Assembly (NCBI GenBank): GCA_029216955.1
Contig: JANAVB010023996.1
Coordinates: 13,300,212-13,364,211, forward strand
Length of the DNA stretch: 64,000 nucleotides
Source: Iris pallida
Taxonomy: Eukaryota; Streptophyta; Magnoliopsida; Asparagales; Iridaceae
Direction: 5' to 3'
Below the pieces are notes generated by a model. That model was not told the DNA's origin and did not search any database. It saw nothing but the letters and a program-made list of their open reading frames with translations. A program made the position numbers and the translations under genes. Shown in pieces: positions 1 to 13,414 of this stretch (its first letter is position 1; every line of letters begins with the position of its first letter).

Positions 1-3
1 CGA

Positions 4-660
4 TTAAGCATCTACCTGCTTTGTTAGCCTCTTCCAATCGATATAAAAATATATATTATCTTTCCTAATACCTTCAAAGATAGTACTACCAGTTGAGCTA
101 TCAACTATAGTACATTTGTCTTTGACAAAGTTAATACCATAATCATGGTTAGTTAAATGGCTTATGCTGAGTAGGTTATGCTTTAACTCGGTTACTAGAC
201 AGACATCTTTAATCACATGATAGGAAGCCTTACCAATATTGTCGATACCTATTATATTCCCTTTAAGATTATTACAAAAGGAGAAGTATCCTTCTTTCTT
301 CTTTGACAGTGTTACGAATAATGAAGTGTCATCGGTCATGTGCCACGAGCAACCACTGTCGAGAATCCGCTTGCTTCTAGCATGCGTTGGGTGTTCCACC
401 TACAAAAGAATTTATAGATGAAACTTTTGGTACCCATTTCTTATAGGGTTCTTAGATGTTAGTTTTTGGTATCCATGCACATCTTTAAATCAACAAGCTT
501 TCTAACTCTACATACATGAGAGATATGACCAATGGTGCCACAATAGTGACATATAGCATGTTGAGTGTTAGATACAGAGTGTTGTGCATGATTGGTAGGT
601 CTTGGTTTTCTATTAGGATATTGATAATAAAATGCGTGCCTATTGGTCTTCTTGGGCAAA
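4..660 (-). pseudogene. Ty1/copia pol: second zinc knuckle and aspartic protease (partial)
   Basis: Downstream part of the copia polyprotein, truncated by the left window edge. Near 560-630 a CCHC-like segment is visible (CHYCGTIGHISHVC). The 4-399 stretch holds the copia protease signature LDSGCSWHMTDD, with the catalytic Asp in DSG, followed by LLSISHLTNHDYGINF, typical of the protease to pre-integrase region. A TAA at 4-6 and frame changes between 400 and 660 show it is not translatable as one protein. The protease would cut the Gag-Pol precursor in the cytoplasmic particle. Integrase, RT and RNase H lie outside the window. The lineage resembles Tork/Angela-type elements with a UBN2 gag, which is inference from motifs only. 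Confidence 0.85.
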
Positions 661-800
661 GGATTGCTTGGGTTTGGTCTGACAGTAATGGGTTTGACAT
701 GCTACGGTGTTACGATAAGTGACACGTGTTAGGGTAGGAAGCAGCTGTCATACAGTACATTATAATCAGCAGTAAGTGTATCATTCCTGATTAGTACTTG

Positions 801-1850
801 CTAAAGACTTTTCTTCTCTTTGAGTAGGTCTTCCTCTAATTTGGTAATGGTCTTGTCTTTCTTTTCGGATAGTCTTGTGGTCTTGTGTAACTGCAACTTA
901 ACAAAAGAAAGCTCACCAACCTCAATAGAATTATTATTATTTCTAACCTCAGCTAGTAGGTCGATAAGTCTTTCTATTTTACCTTTGTACACTTTGAGTA
1001 CCTTCTTAGAGTTTTGGTATTTGCTATACAGTTTTTTGTAATCACCTAAGAGGTCACTAAAGCCTTCATCTAACTGTTCAAAGGTAAAATCATTATATGT
1101 ATCAAACATGGGGTTAGTGTTTACCTGATCAAATGCCATTAAGCATATATTTGCAGCGTCATCTGACTGTTCATCTTCTGAGTCGCTAGCTTCACTTTCA
1201 TGCCATATGCTTGTGTTGGCATACCTTCTGGATGTTGATTTCTTCAGGTAACTCTTGTCATACTTGTTATCTTTTCTGGTTGATGATGATGCTATCGGAC
1301 AGTCCTTCTTGATATGTCCTTTCTTCTTGCAACCGTAGCAGATTGGATCTTCTTCGTTGTTGCTATTGTTGCTATTGTGCTCTTTTGTTCTTCTGTTGAA
1401 TCTCATGAACTTCTTGAACTTTCTTACTAGGAGAGCTTGATTTTTAGAGTCAGAGTCACTGTCGTCGGAATCATCTTCGACAGATCTTCTATGTTGAACT
1501 TTAAGGGCGATCGACTTCTCTTTTGGTACAACATCTTCAAATTCATGAAGTTCTAGCTCGTGAGTGAGTAGCTTACCCATGAGTGTTTCAAGAGATATAG
1601 TGGTAAGGTCGTTCCCTTCAATGATTACCGTAGCCTTTGGAATCCAGTTCTTCGTGAGAGCTCGTAGAATTTTGCAAATCTTCTCATGGTTATTGTATTC
1701 TTTGCCTAATAAAGACAGAGGATATACAATATCCAGAAATCTTGTAAACATCTGAGTGATGGATTCGTTTGGCTTCATCTTGAGTGCCTCATACTCTGAG
1801 TAAGTTTGCTAATGTTTGACTCCTTGACTTGTTTCGTGCCTTCATGAGTA
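801..1850 (-). pseudogene. Ty1/copia gag, C-terminal two thirds (UBN2 domain and zinc knuckle)
   Basis: Gag coat protein of the copia element. The readable part starts just past insertion A. It contains the UBN2-type segment (MKPNESITQMFTRFLDIV, then ILRALTKNWIPK), an acidic serine-rich linker, a zinc knuckle CYGCKKKGHIKKDC near 1300-1350, and a coiled-coil-like charged tail. It stops at a TAG at 801-803. The N-terminal part of the same gag lies at 12989-13332, on the other side of element A, and the family-typical sequence order continues across the insert. A frame change near 1780-1800 and further stops mark it as decayed. Gag would package element RNA into virus-like particles. Confidence 0.88.
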
Positions 1851-1854
1851 AATT
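1850..1854. repeat. Target site duplication of element A, left copy (AAATT)
   Basis: AAATT directly precedes the TGTAACACCC start of the left LTR. The same 5 bp follows the CA end of the right LTR at 12989-12993. The duplication fits integrase-made 5-bp staggered cuts. Confidence 0.92.
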
Positions 1855-2889
1855 TGTAACACCCAGTTTTTTGAAATTAGGGTATTTTTGAAAATTTATT
1901 ATTTTTATTATTTATTAATGGTGTTTTAGGCATAATATGAATTATGGTGATTTTTAGTGTAATTAAAACCATTTTCTAGGTCATGACTTATGACTTTGTG
2001 ACTTACTAGCAAAACCTTAGTGTAAACCCTAGTTTTCCTTAACCTAGAAGTTGCCATGACCATGTGAGGCTAGCCATAGGCTTAGAACATCAAATTAGTG
2101 ATTTTTGCCAAAAGGGTATTTTGGTAATTTACTAGACTTTATTTGAGATTATGTGATTTTTTAATATTATTTAATTCTTGTTAAGTACCATGATTAGTCC
2201 CTAACCTATCTCACCCTAATCTATAGGTTAGCTACTAACCTAGAAGTTAGAAGATAGATAATTGGTCATGGGTTAAAGCAATGTAAATATCTAGATATTA
2301 CATTGTTGATATTTTGCTTAAAACCCTCCAAATATCTCAACCTTTTACACCAAAGTCTTTGCCTTAACCTAGAAGAAAGGGGAAGGACACCCCCCCTTGC
2401 CATGGCCGACCAAGGACACCCCCCTAGCAGCCACACCCTTCTATTTAACCCCATCAAAATCATTCATGAATAATTTACATGAATTTTTAATCCTACAAAA
2501 TTTTCTTTCTTCAAACCATGATAACTTGATCAATTTTGATCCAAATCACCTCTAGTTTCTTGCATTGGACTCCCCTACACTAGAGAATACTAGTTAGGGC
2601 CTGCTATCAAGGATTTGTGGAGCTTTGGGCATCACCAAGAGGAGAGGACACCCCCCCTACTTGGGTATTTTCTTGAGTTTTCACCAAATAGGTAAATACC
2701 TATAAACCTCGCTAATATCCTGTTTTTCTTCATAAATGCATGCATATAGGTCTACCCTAACTGTGGGTCAAGTTTGGTAGGAAATAGGATTGGTTTGGTG
2801 TCCGTATCGGACACGTATCTGTGTTTGAAAACCCTTGTTTGATGAAATGCCACAAAGGATTTGTTTTTGTTAAAATATAAAACAAATTT

Positions 2890-3620
2890 CATTTTTGGAT
2901 AGCCCTAGACTTGTAGGTTACAACCCAAGTGGATTGAGCACGTTTTCGTGCTGTGTCCGTGTCCAAAATGGACACGAACTCACTGCACGGGCACGCGCGC
3001 GCATGCCCTGCTACCACCCCCTTCGTGCTCACTGCACAGGGCACTAGGACACGTGAAATTTGACTTGGACACGGGGGCAATGTCTGCGAGCATGTCCCCA
3101 AAGTTTTGTGTTGCGTCGTGTCGTGTCGAGTGAGAAATCTCACTCGTACTGGACACGCGCTGTCAGCGCACACGCGCGCGGGGGCCAACTTCGCGCGTGT
3201 CGTGTCGCACGGACACGACACTTGGGCACCTCCTCGTGACACGAGCGTGTAGCCCTTTAAGTGACGAACACGAGGACACGAGCACGAGATGTGTCGTATC
3301 CTGTGTCACGAGCACGAGACGAGCAACCGCGTACACGACGCGGTCTGAACGTGTGTATCAGTCGTGTTTTTCACGACTGATACGGTCTTCGTATCGTGTC
3401 CTGGAGTGTCGTAGACACGTGTCAGTGTATGGATCGTGTAGCCCTATATGTGGGCTACACATGTGTATGACCACGAGACGTATCGTGTCTCGTGGTGTGT
3501 CCACGAGCGTGAGGAACGCGTGCACGACGCTGTGTAACGCGTGGCCTGTGTCAGTTTACCCGATTAGGTTTTTGAGGGTTTGGACACTTCAAATCGTGTC
3601 GTAGTGTCGTGTCAGGCACC
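2890..3620 (+). promoter_or_regulatory. CpG-rich GACACG/CGTGTC cluster in element A 5' LTR
   Basis: About 700 bp with very high density of GACACG and CGTGTC in both orientations, plus CACGTG G-box cores such as in GACACGTGTCAG near 3416. It lies downstream of the putative TATA position, so it may be part of the transcribed leader. The stretch is conserved in the right LTR (about 9690-10400) and in the E LTR (about 58150-58850). A regulatory function is inference; the density and conservation are visible. Confidence 0.45.
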
Positions 3621-3839
3621 TAGACACTAGAGGACACTTGGGGCATCACTAACCAACCCTTGGATTCGAGTCTTAGCTCGTGTTGGTGTGTGTAATCGAG
3701 TTTACCTACTTTTCTATACATTGTGTCATTTTTCCCGATTTTAGGGTATTGCCCAGTTTTTAAAATCGAGATTTAAACCTATTTTTGTTATGATTTATAC
3801 TTGTATTTGTATATTTCTAGTGTATGTATACGTAGTATA

Positions 3840-4469
<630 letters not shown>

Positions 4470-4632
4470 TGATATGGTTAGGTATAGTTGGATACATATA
4501 TATATATCTAGTTATGTATATATATGTGATACTATATTTTTAGATATAGGTTTACATAGAACCTATAAGTTACTGGCCTATGGGTTATATACATTAGCCT
4601 TTGGCCTATGGTCTATGGTTAGCAGGTTTAGA

Positions 4633-5062
4633 CTTGACCAATAGGTCTAGTAGGCCTAGTTTAACTAGCAAGTTGACCCTTGTTGACCATTGTTGACCAA
4701 AGTCAACTATAGGTCAACATTGACCTAGAAATGGCTTGGATGAACATAGAGGGACTAGTTGACTAAGTTGACTAAACCCTAACTAATTGATTATGTTTGA
4801 CCATGGGTTATATAGATAGCCCTATGTAGATTAAGATATGTATAGGGTTAAGTGGAGTACTTAAGAGTTGTGTCGTGATTTGTGTTAGCCTTAGAGATTG
4901 ACTAGAATGTTGACCAATAGTTGACTTTAACCTAGATTTGACTAACCTTGACTTATTGGCCTTGTTTGACTTTATTTGACTTAGTTTGATTTTCTGTGAC
5001 CTAGTATGACTTCCTGTGACCTAGTTTGACTATTAGAGTTGACCAAGAGTTAACTTTTGACC
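4633..5062 (+). promoter_or_regulatory. TTGAC (W-box core) array in element A 5' LTR
   Basis: I count about 20 TTGAC cores on the two strands in about 430 bp, many of them full W-boxes TTGACC or TTGACT. A random sequence would give about one. The array recurs in the right LTR and in the E LTR. WRKY transcription factors bind TTGAC[C/T]; binding here is inferred. Confidence 0.55.
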
Positions 5063-6361
5063 AGATTCACCTAGAATCATGTAGTATATATTGTATACTT
5101 TATTTTTACCATTGTGGATACATTGTGACTTGTATTGCTCTGATTAGGAGCCATACACCTCTCCTCAGATAGTATATCCTCTTCAGACATTCAGTTATCA
5201 GGCGAGTACATTCTCTGACCGTTTCATACTTGCCAGGATTTATATTCTTGCTCTAAATTACTTTACTTGATGCTGACACGATTATTATCACGGATTGGTA
5301 CTATATGGATCTTTTCATGAGATGTTATCCCCCTCGGGAGCATCAGATACTTTTGTCACGTGTGTTTCACTTATATCATGTATCTCATGCTTCTATTATC
5401 ATGTATCTTCATGTATCAGCTAGTGACTCATGTACTCTCATGATCATCGAGCCTTCATGAATCTTCATGAATCACTCACGTATCACCCAATTATGGGCTT
5501 ATCACGAATCTTAACGTAACCTGAATAGATCCTTGTGTTTTGATTAGGGAAACGGGGGAGTAGAAGTGGACATGTGAATAATTCCAAAGTAGTGTAATCA
5601 TGTGCAAACTCAGTAGTGTAATCATGTATAAATTCTAGCCATTCACATGCCTATCTTGTACTCTACATCACTAGCCACTTACAGTTCTCTATATACAGTA
5701 GATATTTTCTTTACAGCTATCTCTTTTACTACATGTATCTTCCTTCAGCAGTTCCTATATTTTACTCTATTGCGTGCTTTATATTTCCTATCATACTATG
5801 CACTGCGTGAGATGTATTGTGCTCGTTCTTGTCCTGACTGGACCTATTGAAAATATTACAGAGGATGAGGATGAGGCCCTGGTGTCTACCTATTATGGAG
5901 CAGGACTAGATGATACTTATGTTGTGGACCCTCAGCAGGATCCACCTGCAGCTGAGAATGTTGCCCCAGTAGTCTAGGCTAGCTTAGCTAGACAGTCTTT
6001 TCTGTATTATCTTTTTGTCTCACGTTTGAGTTGTATTTTGAGATGTTGAGATATATAGACTCTTAGACTTATTGTATTATGAGTTGACATTCTGGATGTT
6101 ATGTATCCTAGACACTTAGACTTATTTCATCTATTCTACTGTTCTCTTTGAGTTACTGTCTATCTATCTATCTTTCATTATTCTACCTAGATGTGATTGA
6201 GTTTGTATTCTGTTTGTCACCTCCATTCGGAGAGTATAAACTGTACAGGTACTTTTATATTGTTAGATGATTGACCTAGGATAGCGTTCTACCGCCGACA
6301 CTGTAACGTAGGCTGGATGTACCCACTTCTCGTGCCCCTATACAGGGTACGGGTTGTGACA

Positions 6362-8618
6362 CATTTTTAGTGGTGGCCCATGCAGGTCTCGAGTTTATGT
6401 AGTGGTATTCGAACTAGAGTATCACTACAGCCTGTGATAGGATTTGAGGAATAGACTTAGTAAGAGAGGATACTCAATCACTGTTAGGATACCTTGAGAG
6501 ATTTCTGGGATAACCCTTGAGAATCTCATTTTGAATTACGATTTAAACTCCTTTTTCCTTGATTGAATTTGATTTTGGAGGATTCACTGTAGAACTTTGA
6601 ATCCTGGTGTTAGTTGATGATTTTGAAATTTTTGTAGTTGTTGATTTTAATTTCCTTGTGTTAGATTAATATCTTTTATTTTAAGGTACTCAATCACATT
6701 TATGAGAAAACTCTCATCTGTTTCTTGCCATCTAATTCTCTTGCTAATTGCTTTCCCTTGAAATAAACTGTCCCCTCTATTTTTGCATCTTGCTTAAACT
6801 CTTTCTACCAAACTATGCGACTGTATCCCAAACCTGACTTACTCGACATTTCCTCAAATCAAGACTTTATTGAGACCTTCTAACCTTGACCTTTGATTTG
6901 ATCGAACCCTAACTATATTCATCTAGTAGCCTATCTATCCCTAGGGCTGTGTTCCTAAATTATTTTTCTGGATTCCTAATTAATTTTATTCCATGCGTTA
7001 ACTTGATCTTCTTATTTTTTGCATCAATTGTCACGTCTTGAACTCCCACTTTCTATTCTAGATCATTGGACGTCCTTTACCGTGACTTGGATATTCGGAG
7101 TGTAATACTAGCTGTTACCTTCCAACAAACTTCACATATAAGACCTAGACTAGCCTACCTTCATGTAGGTATTCCATGTCCTACTAAAACCTGTCTCCTT
7201 GTACTCTATTTTCTTGATATGATTTTCTGGCCAATGGCTAAACTAAAACCTCTACCATGATACTAAATTAATTCTTATTTCAATTAGAGATCCACTTTGG
7301 CTCAATTCTTTCGACCTGGCATGTGATGGTGTTCTGCTTGAATCCTTAAATACTTAACCTTGTACCTTATCTTGAATGCTTGACCCGATTGGTTAAGGAT
7401 CTTGGACTATATATTTTCTTTCATCATTTCCACCCTTACTTATATCTTATGCTATAAATTTATCCTTAGTTTTTACAAGCTTATCCTTTTCGAGCTTGAT
7501 CATGATATATTTTATTGGGTGTACACCCACTAACATATTATCTAATCAGAACCGGCACATGATGGTCTGATCAACCTATTGCGTTTTGGTTCGCTTTTTT
7601 TACATATTAATCTACGTGGATGGAGACATAGTTAAACTTGCCCTAGAATCTTATCCGCAATAGCCTTGACAATTCTTCTTGGAATTATTTTTATCGCCTA
7701 TGAATCTCGTATTCGTATCCAGTTGAATTAAATTTAATCATGACCTGGATCTTCATCATTGGATGCTCGTGCTCATACTTGATTTCATTGATTTTCCATC
7801 TTGCCCAAATCTCGATTTATCCTGAAATTGATCAACTTAGATCGTGTCAAGACTAAAATCTATTTGTAATTATTTGTGCCTAAATTTTTACTTTTCTTTT
7901 ACCACTTTATGGAATAGTAACTTTTAATGATTTCTCACTTACTTGTTAATGACCAATTTTCATATAGGATGGTAGACGGCCCTATAGCCTTGATGATTGT
8001 TGTTCCCTTACCTTCCCAATTAGGACACCCTATATTGCTTGTACGTTTTGATACCATAGGACAGTCTTGATCTAGAATGACTAGTGCACCTAGATGAGAC
8101 CACAGACTATCCCATTTAACCTGTTTCCCCCTTATACCACTATTGCATCACAATTTTCGGTTCAATTTAGGCCATAGACTTTTTCCACTCTAAATTATGA
8201 TCATCGTAGACACATTACCGTGACTTTTAAATTAGGAGCATAAGACTAGTTGTTTTCTCAAAACTGACTTCACATACATGACCTAGACATGACACTCTAC
8301 AGCCATGACCTTAGTGTCCCACTCAGGCATATCATCGTGTGCTTCGTTTGCTTAGTACGATTTTCCTGACCCGAGGTTCCATCCTGATTTACCCCATGGA
8401 GTTACTTTTGATTTCGATTTGAATTAAGGACACCTTATGACCTAAAACTGCCAGCCAATTTTTGGACATGACCCAGTATAGGCCTACTACCCATATTTTG
8501 CTTGTTGACCTTGTATGTTGCGAGGTAGTAGCTTCGACCCTGATTGTTGGAGGTTTGACCTAGGAGAAGTACGACCATCTAAATTTCGAGGACGAAATTA
8601 TTTTAAGGTGGGTAGACT
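6362..8618 (+). other. Element A internal region, non-coding
   Basis: It starts with a short leader carrying TGGTGGCCCATGCAGGTC at 6371-6388, a motif shared by all gypsy elements in this window. It ends with the polypurine tract and GGTGGGTAGACT before 8619. No conserved retrotransposon domain is readable in any frame. Blocks at about 7080-7220 and 7480-7600 match blocks in the internal region of element B (about 18350-18450 and 19380-19535, minus strand). A weaker copy of the first block appears at about 8225-8345. The conserved but non-coding interior is the LARD hallmark. Confidence 0.8.
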
Positions 8619-10802
8619 TGTAACACCCAGTTTTCTGAAATTAGGGTATTTTTGAATTTTTTTTATTTATTAATGGTGTTTTAGGCATAATATGAATTAT
8701 GGTGATTTTTAGTGTAATTAAAACCATTTTCTAGGTCATGACTTATGACTTTGTGACTTACTAGCAAAACCTTAGTGTAAACCCTAGTTTTCCTTAACCT
8801 AGAAGTTGCCATGACCATGTGAGCCTAGCCATAGGCTTAGAACATCAAATTAGTGATTTTTGCCAAAAGGGTATTTTGGTAATTTACTAGACTTTATTTG
8901 AGATTATGTGATTTTTTAATATTATTTAATTCTTGTTAAGTACCATGATTAGTCCCTAACCTATCTCACCCTAATCTAGAGGTTAGCTACTAACCTAGAA
9001 GTTAGAAGATGGATAATTGGTCATGGGTTAAAGCAATGTAAATATCTAGATATTACATTGTTGATATTTTGCTTAAAACCCTCCAAATATCTCAACCTTT
9101 TACACCAAAGTCTTTGCCTTAACCTAGAAGAAAGGGGAAGGACACCCCCCCTTGCCATGGCCTGCCAAGGACACCCCCTAGCAGCCACACCCTTCTATTT
9201 AACCCCATCAAAATCATTTATGAACAATTTACATGAATTTTTAATCCTACAAAATTCCCTTTCTCCAAACCTTGATAACTTGATCAATTTTGATCCAAAT
9301 CACCTCTAGTTTCTTGCATTGGACTCCCCTACACTAGAGGATACTAGTTAGGGCCTGCTATCAAGGATTTGTGGAGCTTTGGGCATCACCAAGAGGAGAG
9401 GTCACCCCCCCTACTTGGGTGTTTTCTTGAGTTTTCACCAAATAGGTAAATACCCATAAACCTCGCTAATATCCTATTTTTCTTCATAAATGCATGCATA
9501 TAGGTCTACCCTAACTGTGGGTCAAGTTTGGTAGGAAATAGGATTGGTTTGGTGTCCGTATCGGATACGTATCTGTGTTTGAAAACCCTTGTTTGATGAA
9601 ATGCCACAAAGGATTTGTTTTTGTTAAAATATAAAACAAATTTCATTTTTGGATAGCCCTAGACTTGTAGGTTACAACCCAAGTGGACTGAACATGTTTT
9701 CGTGCTATGTCCGTGTCCAAAATGGACACGAACTCACTGCACGGGCACGTGCGCGCATGCCCTGCTACCACCCCCTTCGTGCTCACTGCACAGGGCACTA
9801 GGACACGTGAAATTTGACTTGGACACTGGGGCAATGTCTGCGAGCATGCCCCCAAAGTTTTGTGTCGCATCGTGTCGAGTGAGAAATCTCACTCGTACTG
9901 GACACGCGCTGTCAGCGCACACGCGTGCGGGGGCCAACTTCGCGCGTGTCGTGTCGCGCAGGACACGACACTTAGGCACCTCCTGGTGACACAAGCGTGT
10001 AGCCCTTCAAGTGGCAAACACGAGGACACGAGCACGAGATGTGTCGTATCCTGTGTCACGAGCACGAGACGCGCAACCGCGTGCACGACGCGGTCTGAAC
10101 GTGTGTATCAGTCGTGTTTTTCACGACTGATACGGTCTTCGTATCGTGTCCTGGAGTGTCGTGGACACGTGTCAGTGTATGGATCGTGTAGCCCTATATG
10201 TGGGCTACACGTGTGTATGACCATGAGACGTGTCGTGTCTCATGGTGTGTCCACGAGCGTGAGGAACGCGTGCACGACGCTGTGTAACGCGTGGCCTGTG
10301 TCAGTTTACCCGATTGGGTTTTTGAGGGTTTGGACACTTCAAATCGTGTCGTGGTGTCGTGTCAGGCACCTAGACACTAGAGGACACTTGGGGCATCACT
10401 TACCAACCCTTGGATTCGAGTCTTAGCTCGTGTTGGTGTGTGTAATCGAGTTTACCTACTTTCCTATACACTGTGTCATTTTTCCAGATTTTAGGGTATT
10501 GCCCAGTTTTTAAAATCGAGATTTAAACCTATTTTTGTTATGATTTATACTTGTATTTGTATATTTTTAGTGTATGTATACGTAGTATATATGTATGTGT
10601 GTGTGTAGGTGAGATTTTAGGGTGTATACATGTATATACATGTGTATATACATGTATGTACATATGTAGGTGTGTGTGTGCATTTGTGTGTGTTGTGGGG
10701 ACTGTTTTCAGTTTCCAGAAACTGGAACACACCCCCCCTCCTGTCCAGTATTCCCCCTCTCTCTCACATCTCTCTCTCTCTATTTCCCTCTATATATATA
10801 TG

Positions 10803-10859
<57 letters not shown>

Positions 10860-10918
10860 GTTATATTATATACAACTATATATATTGGTATATATATAGT
10901 TGAGGGTATATATATGGG

Positions 10919-10997
<79 letters not shown>

Positions 10998-12988
10998 ATG
11001 TATATATATGTATATATGTTAGCTATTATATGTGTATATATATTATGTATATATGTGAGTACTATATATATATTTGGGTATTATATATATATATATATGT
11101 ATTGATATGGTTAGGTATAGTTGGATACATATATATATCTAGTTATGTATATATATGTGATACTATATTTTTAGATATAGGTTTACATAGAACCTATAAG
11201 TTACTGGCCTATGGGTTATAGACATTAGCCTATGGCCTATGGTCTATGGTTAGCAGGTTTAGACTTGACCAATAGGTCTAGTAGGCCTAGTTTAACTAGC
11301 AAGTTGACCCTTGTTGACCATTGTTGACCAAAGTCAACTATAGGTCAACTATTGACCTAGAAATGGCTTGGATGAACATAGAAGGACTAGTTGACTAAGT
11401 TGACTAAACCCTAACTAATTGATTATGTTTGACCATGGGTTATATAGATAGCCCTATGTAGATTAAGATATGTATGGGATTAAGTGGAGTACTTAAGAGT
11501 TGTGTCGTGATTTGTGTTAGCCTTAGAGATTGACTAGAATGTTGACCAAGAGTTGACTTTAACTTAGATTTGACTAACCTTGACCTATTGGCCTTAGTTT
11601 GACTTTATTTGACTTAGTTTGAATTTTCTGTGACCTAGTATGACTTCCTGTGACCTAGTTTGACTATTAGAGTTGACCAAGAGTTGACTTTTGACCAGAT
11701 TGACCTAGAATCATGTAGTATTATTGTATACTTTATTTTTACCATTGTGGATACATTGTGACTTGTATTGCTCTGATTAGGAGCCATACACCTCTCCTCA
11801 GACAGTATATCCTCTTCAGACATTCAGTTATCAGGCGAGTACATTTTCTGACCGTTTCATACTTGCCAGGATTTATATTCTTGCTCTAGATTACTTTACT
11901 TGATGCTGACACGATTGTTATCACGGATTGGTACTATATGGAATCTTTTTATGAGATGTTATCCCCCTCGGGAGCATCAGATACTTTTGTCACGTGTGTT
12001 TCACTTACATCATGTATCTCATGCTTCTATTATCATGTATCTTCATGTATCAGCTAGTGACTCATGTACTCTCATGATCACCAAGCCTTCATGAATTTTT
12101 ATGAATCACTTACGTATCACCCAATTATGGGCTTATCACGAATCTTAACGTAACCTGAATGGATCCTTGTGTATTGATTGGGGAAACGGGGGAGTAGAAG
12201 TGGACATGTGAATAATTCCAAAGTAGTGTAATCATGTGCAAACTCAGTAGTGTAATCATGTATAAATTCTAGCCATTCACATGCCTATCTTGTACTCTAC
12301 ATCACTAGCCACTTACAGTTCTCTATATACAGTAGATATTTCCTTTACAGCTATCTCTTTTACTACATGTATCTTCCTTCAGCAGTTCCTGTATTTTACT
12401 CTATTGCATGCTTTATATTTCCTATCATACTATGCACTGCGTGAGATGTATTGTGCTCGTTCCTGTCCTGACTGGACCTGTTGAAAATATTACAGAGGAT
12501 GAGGCCCTGGTGTCTACCTATTATGGAGCAAGACTAGATGATACTTATGTTGTGGACCCTCAGCAGGATCCACCTGCAGCTGAGGATGTTGCCCCAGTAG
12601 TCTAGGCTAGCTTAGCTAGACAGTCTTTTCTGTATTATCTTTTTGTCTCACGTCTGAGTTGTATTTTGAGATGTTGAGATATATAGACTCTTAGACTTAT
12701 TGTATTATGAGTTGACATTCTGGATGTTATGTATCCTAGATACTTAGACTTATTTCATCTATTCTACTGTTCTCTTTGAGTTACTGTCTATCTATTTATC
12801 TTTATTATTCTACCTAGATGTGATTGAGATTGTATTCTGTTTGTCACCTCTATTCGGAGAGTATAAACTGTACAGGTACTTTTATATTGTTAGATGATTG
12901 GCCTAGGACAGCGTTCTACCGCCGACACTGCGGCGTAGGCTGGACGTACCCACTTCTCGTGCCCCTATACAGGGTACGAGTCGTGACA
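8619..12988 (+). repeat. Element A 3' LTR (4370 bp)
   Basis: Starts TGTAACACCCAG after the polypurine tract and ends GAGTCGTGACA at 12987-12988. It has the same landmarks as the 5' copy: TATTTAA at 9196-9202, the CpG-rich cluster at about 9690-10400, and (AT)n at about 10800-10860 and 10920-10992. In the first 100 or so comparable bases I see one substitution plus an indel against the 5' LTR. Confidence 0.92.
11264..11708 (+). promoter_or_regulatory. TTGAC (W-box core) array in element A 3' LTR
   Basis: Second copy of the TTGAC-rich block of the 5' LTR, nearly identical in order and spacing. In a 3' LTR such a block could act as an outward promoter or enhancer on sequence to the right. That is inference. 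Confidence 0.5.
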
Positions 12989-12993
12989 AAATT
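12989..12993. repeat. Target site duplication of element A, right copy (AAATT)
   Basis: AAATT directly follows the CA end of the right LTR and matches 1850-1854. Copia gag sequence resumes on both sides. Confidence 0.92.
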
Positions 12994-13332
12994 CACGAAG
13001 TTTCTATACTTCATTTGATGTTGTACATGTTGATACCCTGTTAAATTCAGTCATGTCTAAGTCACAAAATAAAGCATTAATAGCACGTGCGTCAAGACTA
13101 GCCTGTTTCTTTTCAGCTTCAGTAACTTGTCATGGGATTTCTTAACCAACTTTCCATCGACAAGAATACGTGCATACTTCTTATAGCCATCAATCATAAT
13201 AGACCATAAGTCAAAATCTAGAGATTTTAAGAAGAAACTCATACGTGTTTTATAGTATGTGTAATTTGTACCATCAAACTGTGGAGGTCTGTTTGTGGCC
13301 TGGCCTTCACTTGTGAATTTCACAGTTGCCAT
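12994..13332 (-). pseudogene. Ty1/copia gag, N-terminal part
   Basis: Start of the copia gag. ATG at 13330-13332 opens MATVKFTSEGQATNRPPQF, followed by FDGTNYTYYKTRMSFFLKS and a DLWSI segment, the usual N-terminal signature of plant copia Gag. The open frame ends at 13057, but family-like sequence continues in another frame up to the insertion of element A, so a frameshift lies near 13130-13150. The rest of gag is at 801-1850. The start sits about 70 bp downstream of the primer binding site, a normal distance. Confidence 0.88.
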
Positions 13333-13404
13333 GTGTGATATAAAAGTGATCTATATAATAGCAGTATAGATAAGAATAAAAGTGATCTACATAACAGCCA
13401 TGTG

Positions 13405-13412
13405 TGATACCA
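13405..13412 (-). other. Copia primer binding site (tRNA-iMet type)
   Basis: On the minus strand TGGTATCA begins 2 nt after the CA end of the LTR. This is the usual initiator-methionine tRNA primer site of plant copia elements. Complementarity weakens after the first 8 bases. Confidence 0.75.
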
Positions 13413-13414
13413 AT

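Noticed and set aside
2889..3604. Open frames on both strands in the CpG-rich LTR segment, also at 9643-10426 and 58156-58842
   Set aside because: They recur only because the LTRs are homologous and the GACACG repeats have few stops. The translations have no recognisable domain, and strand-symmetric openness points to composition.
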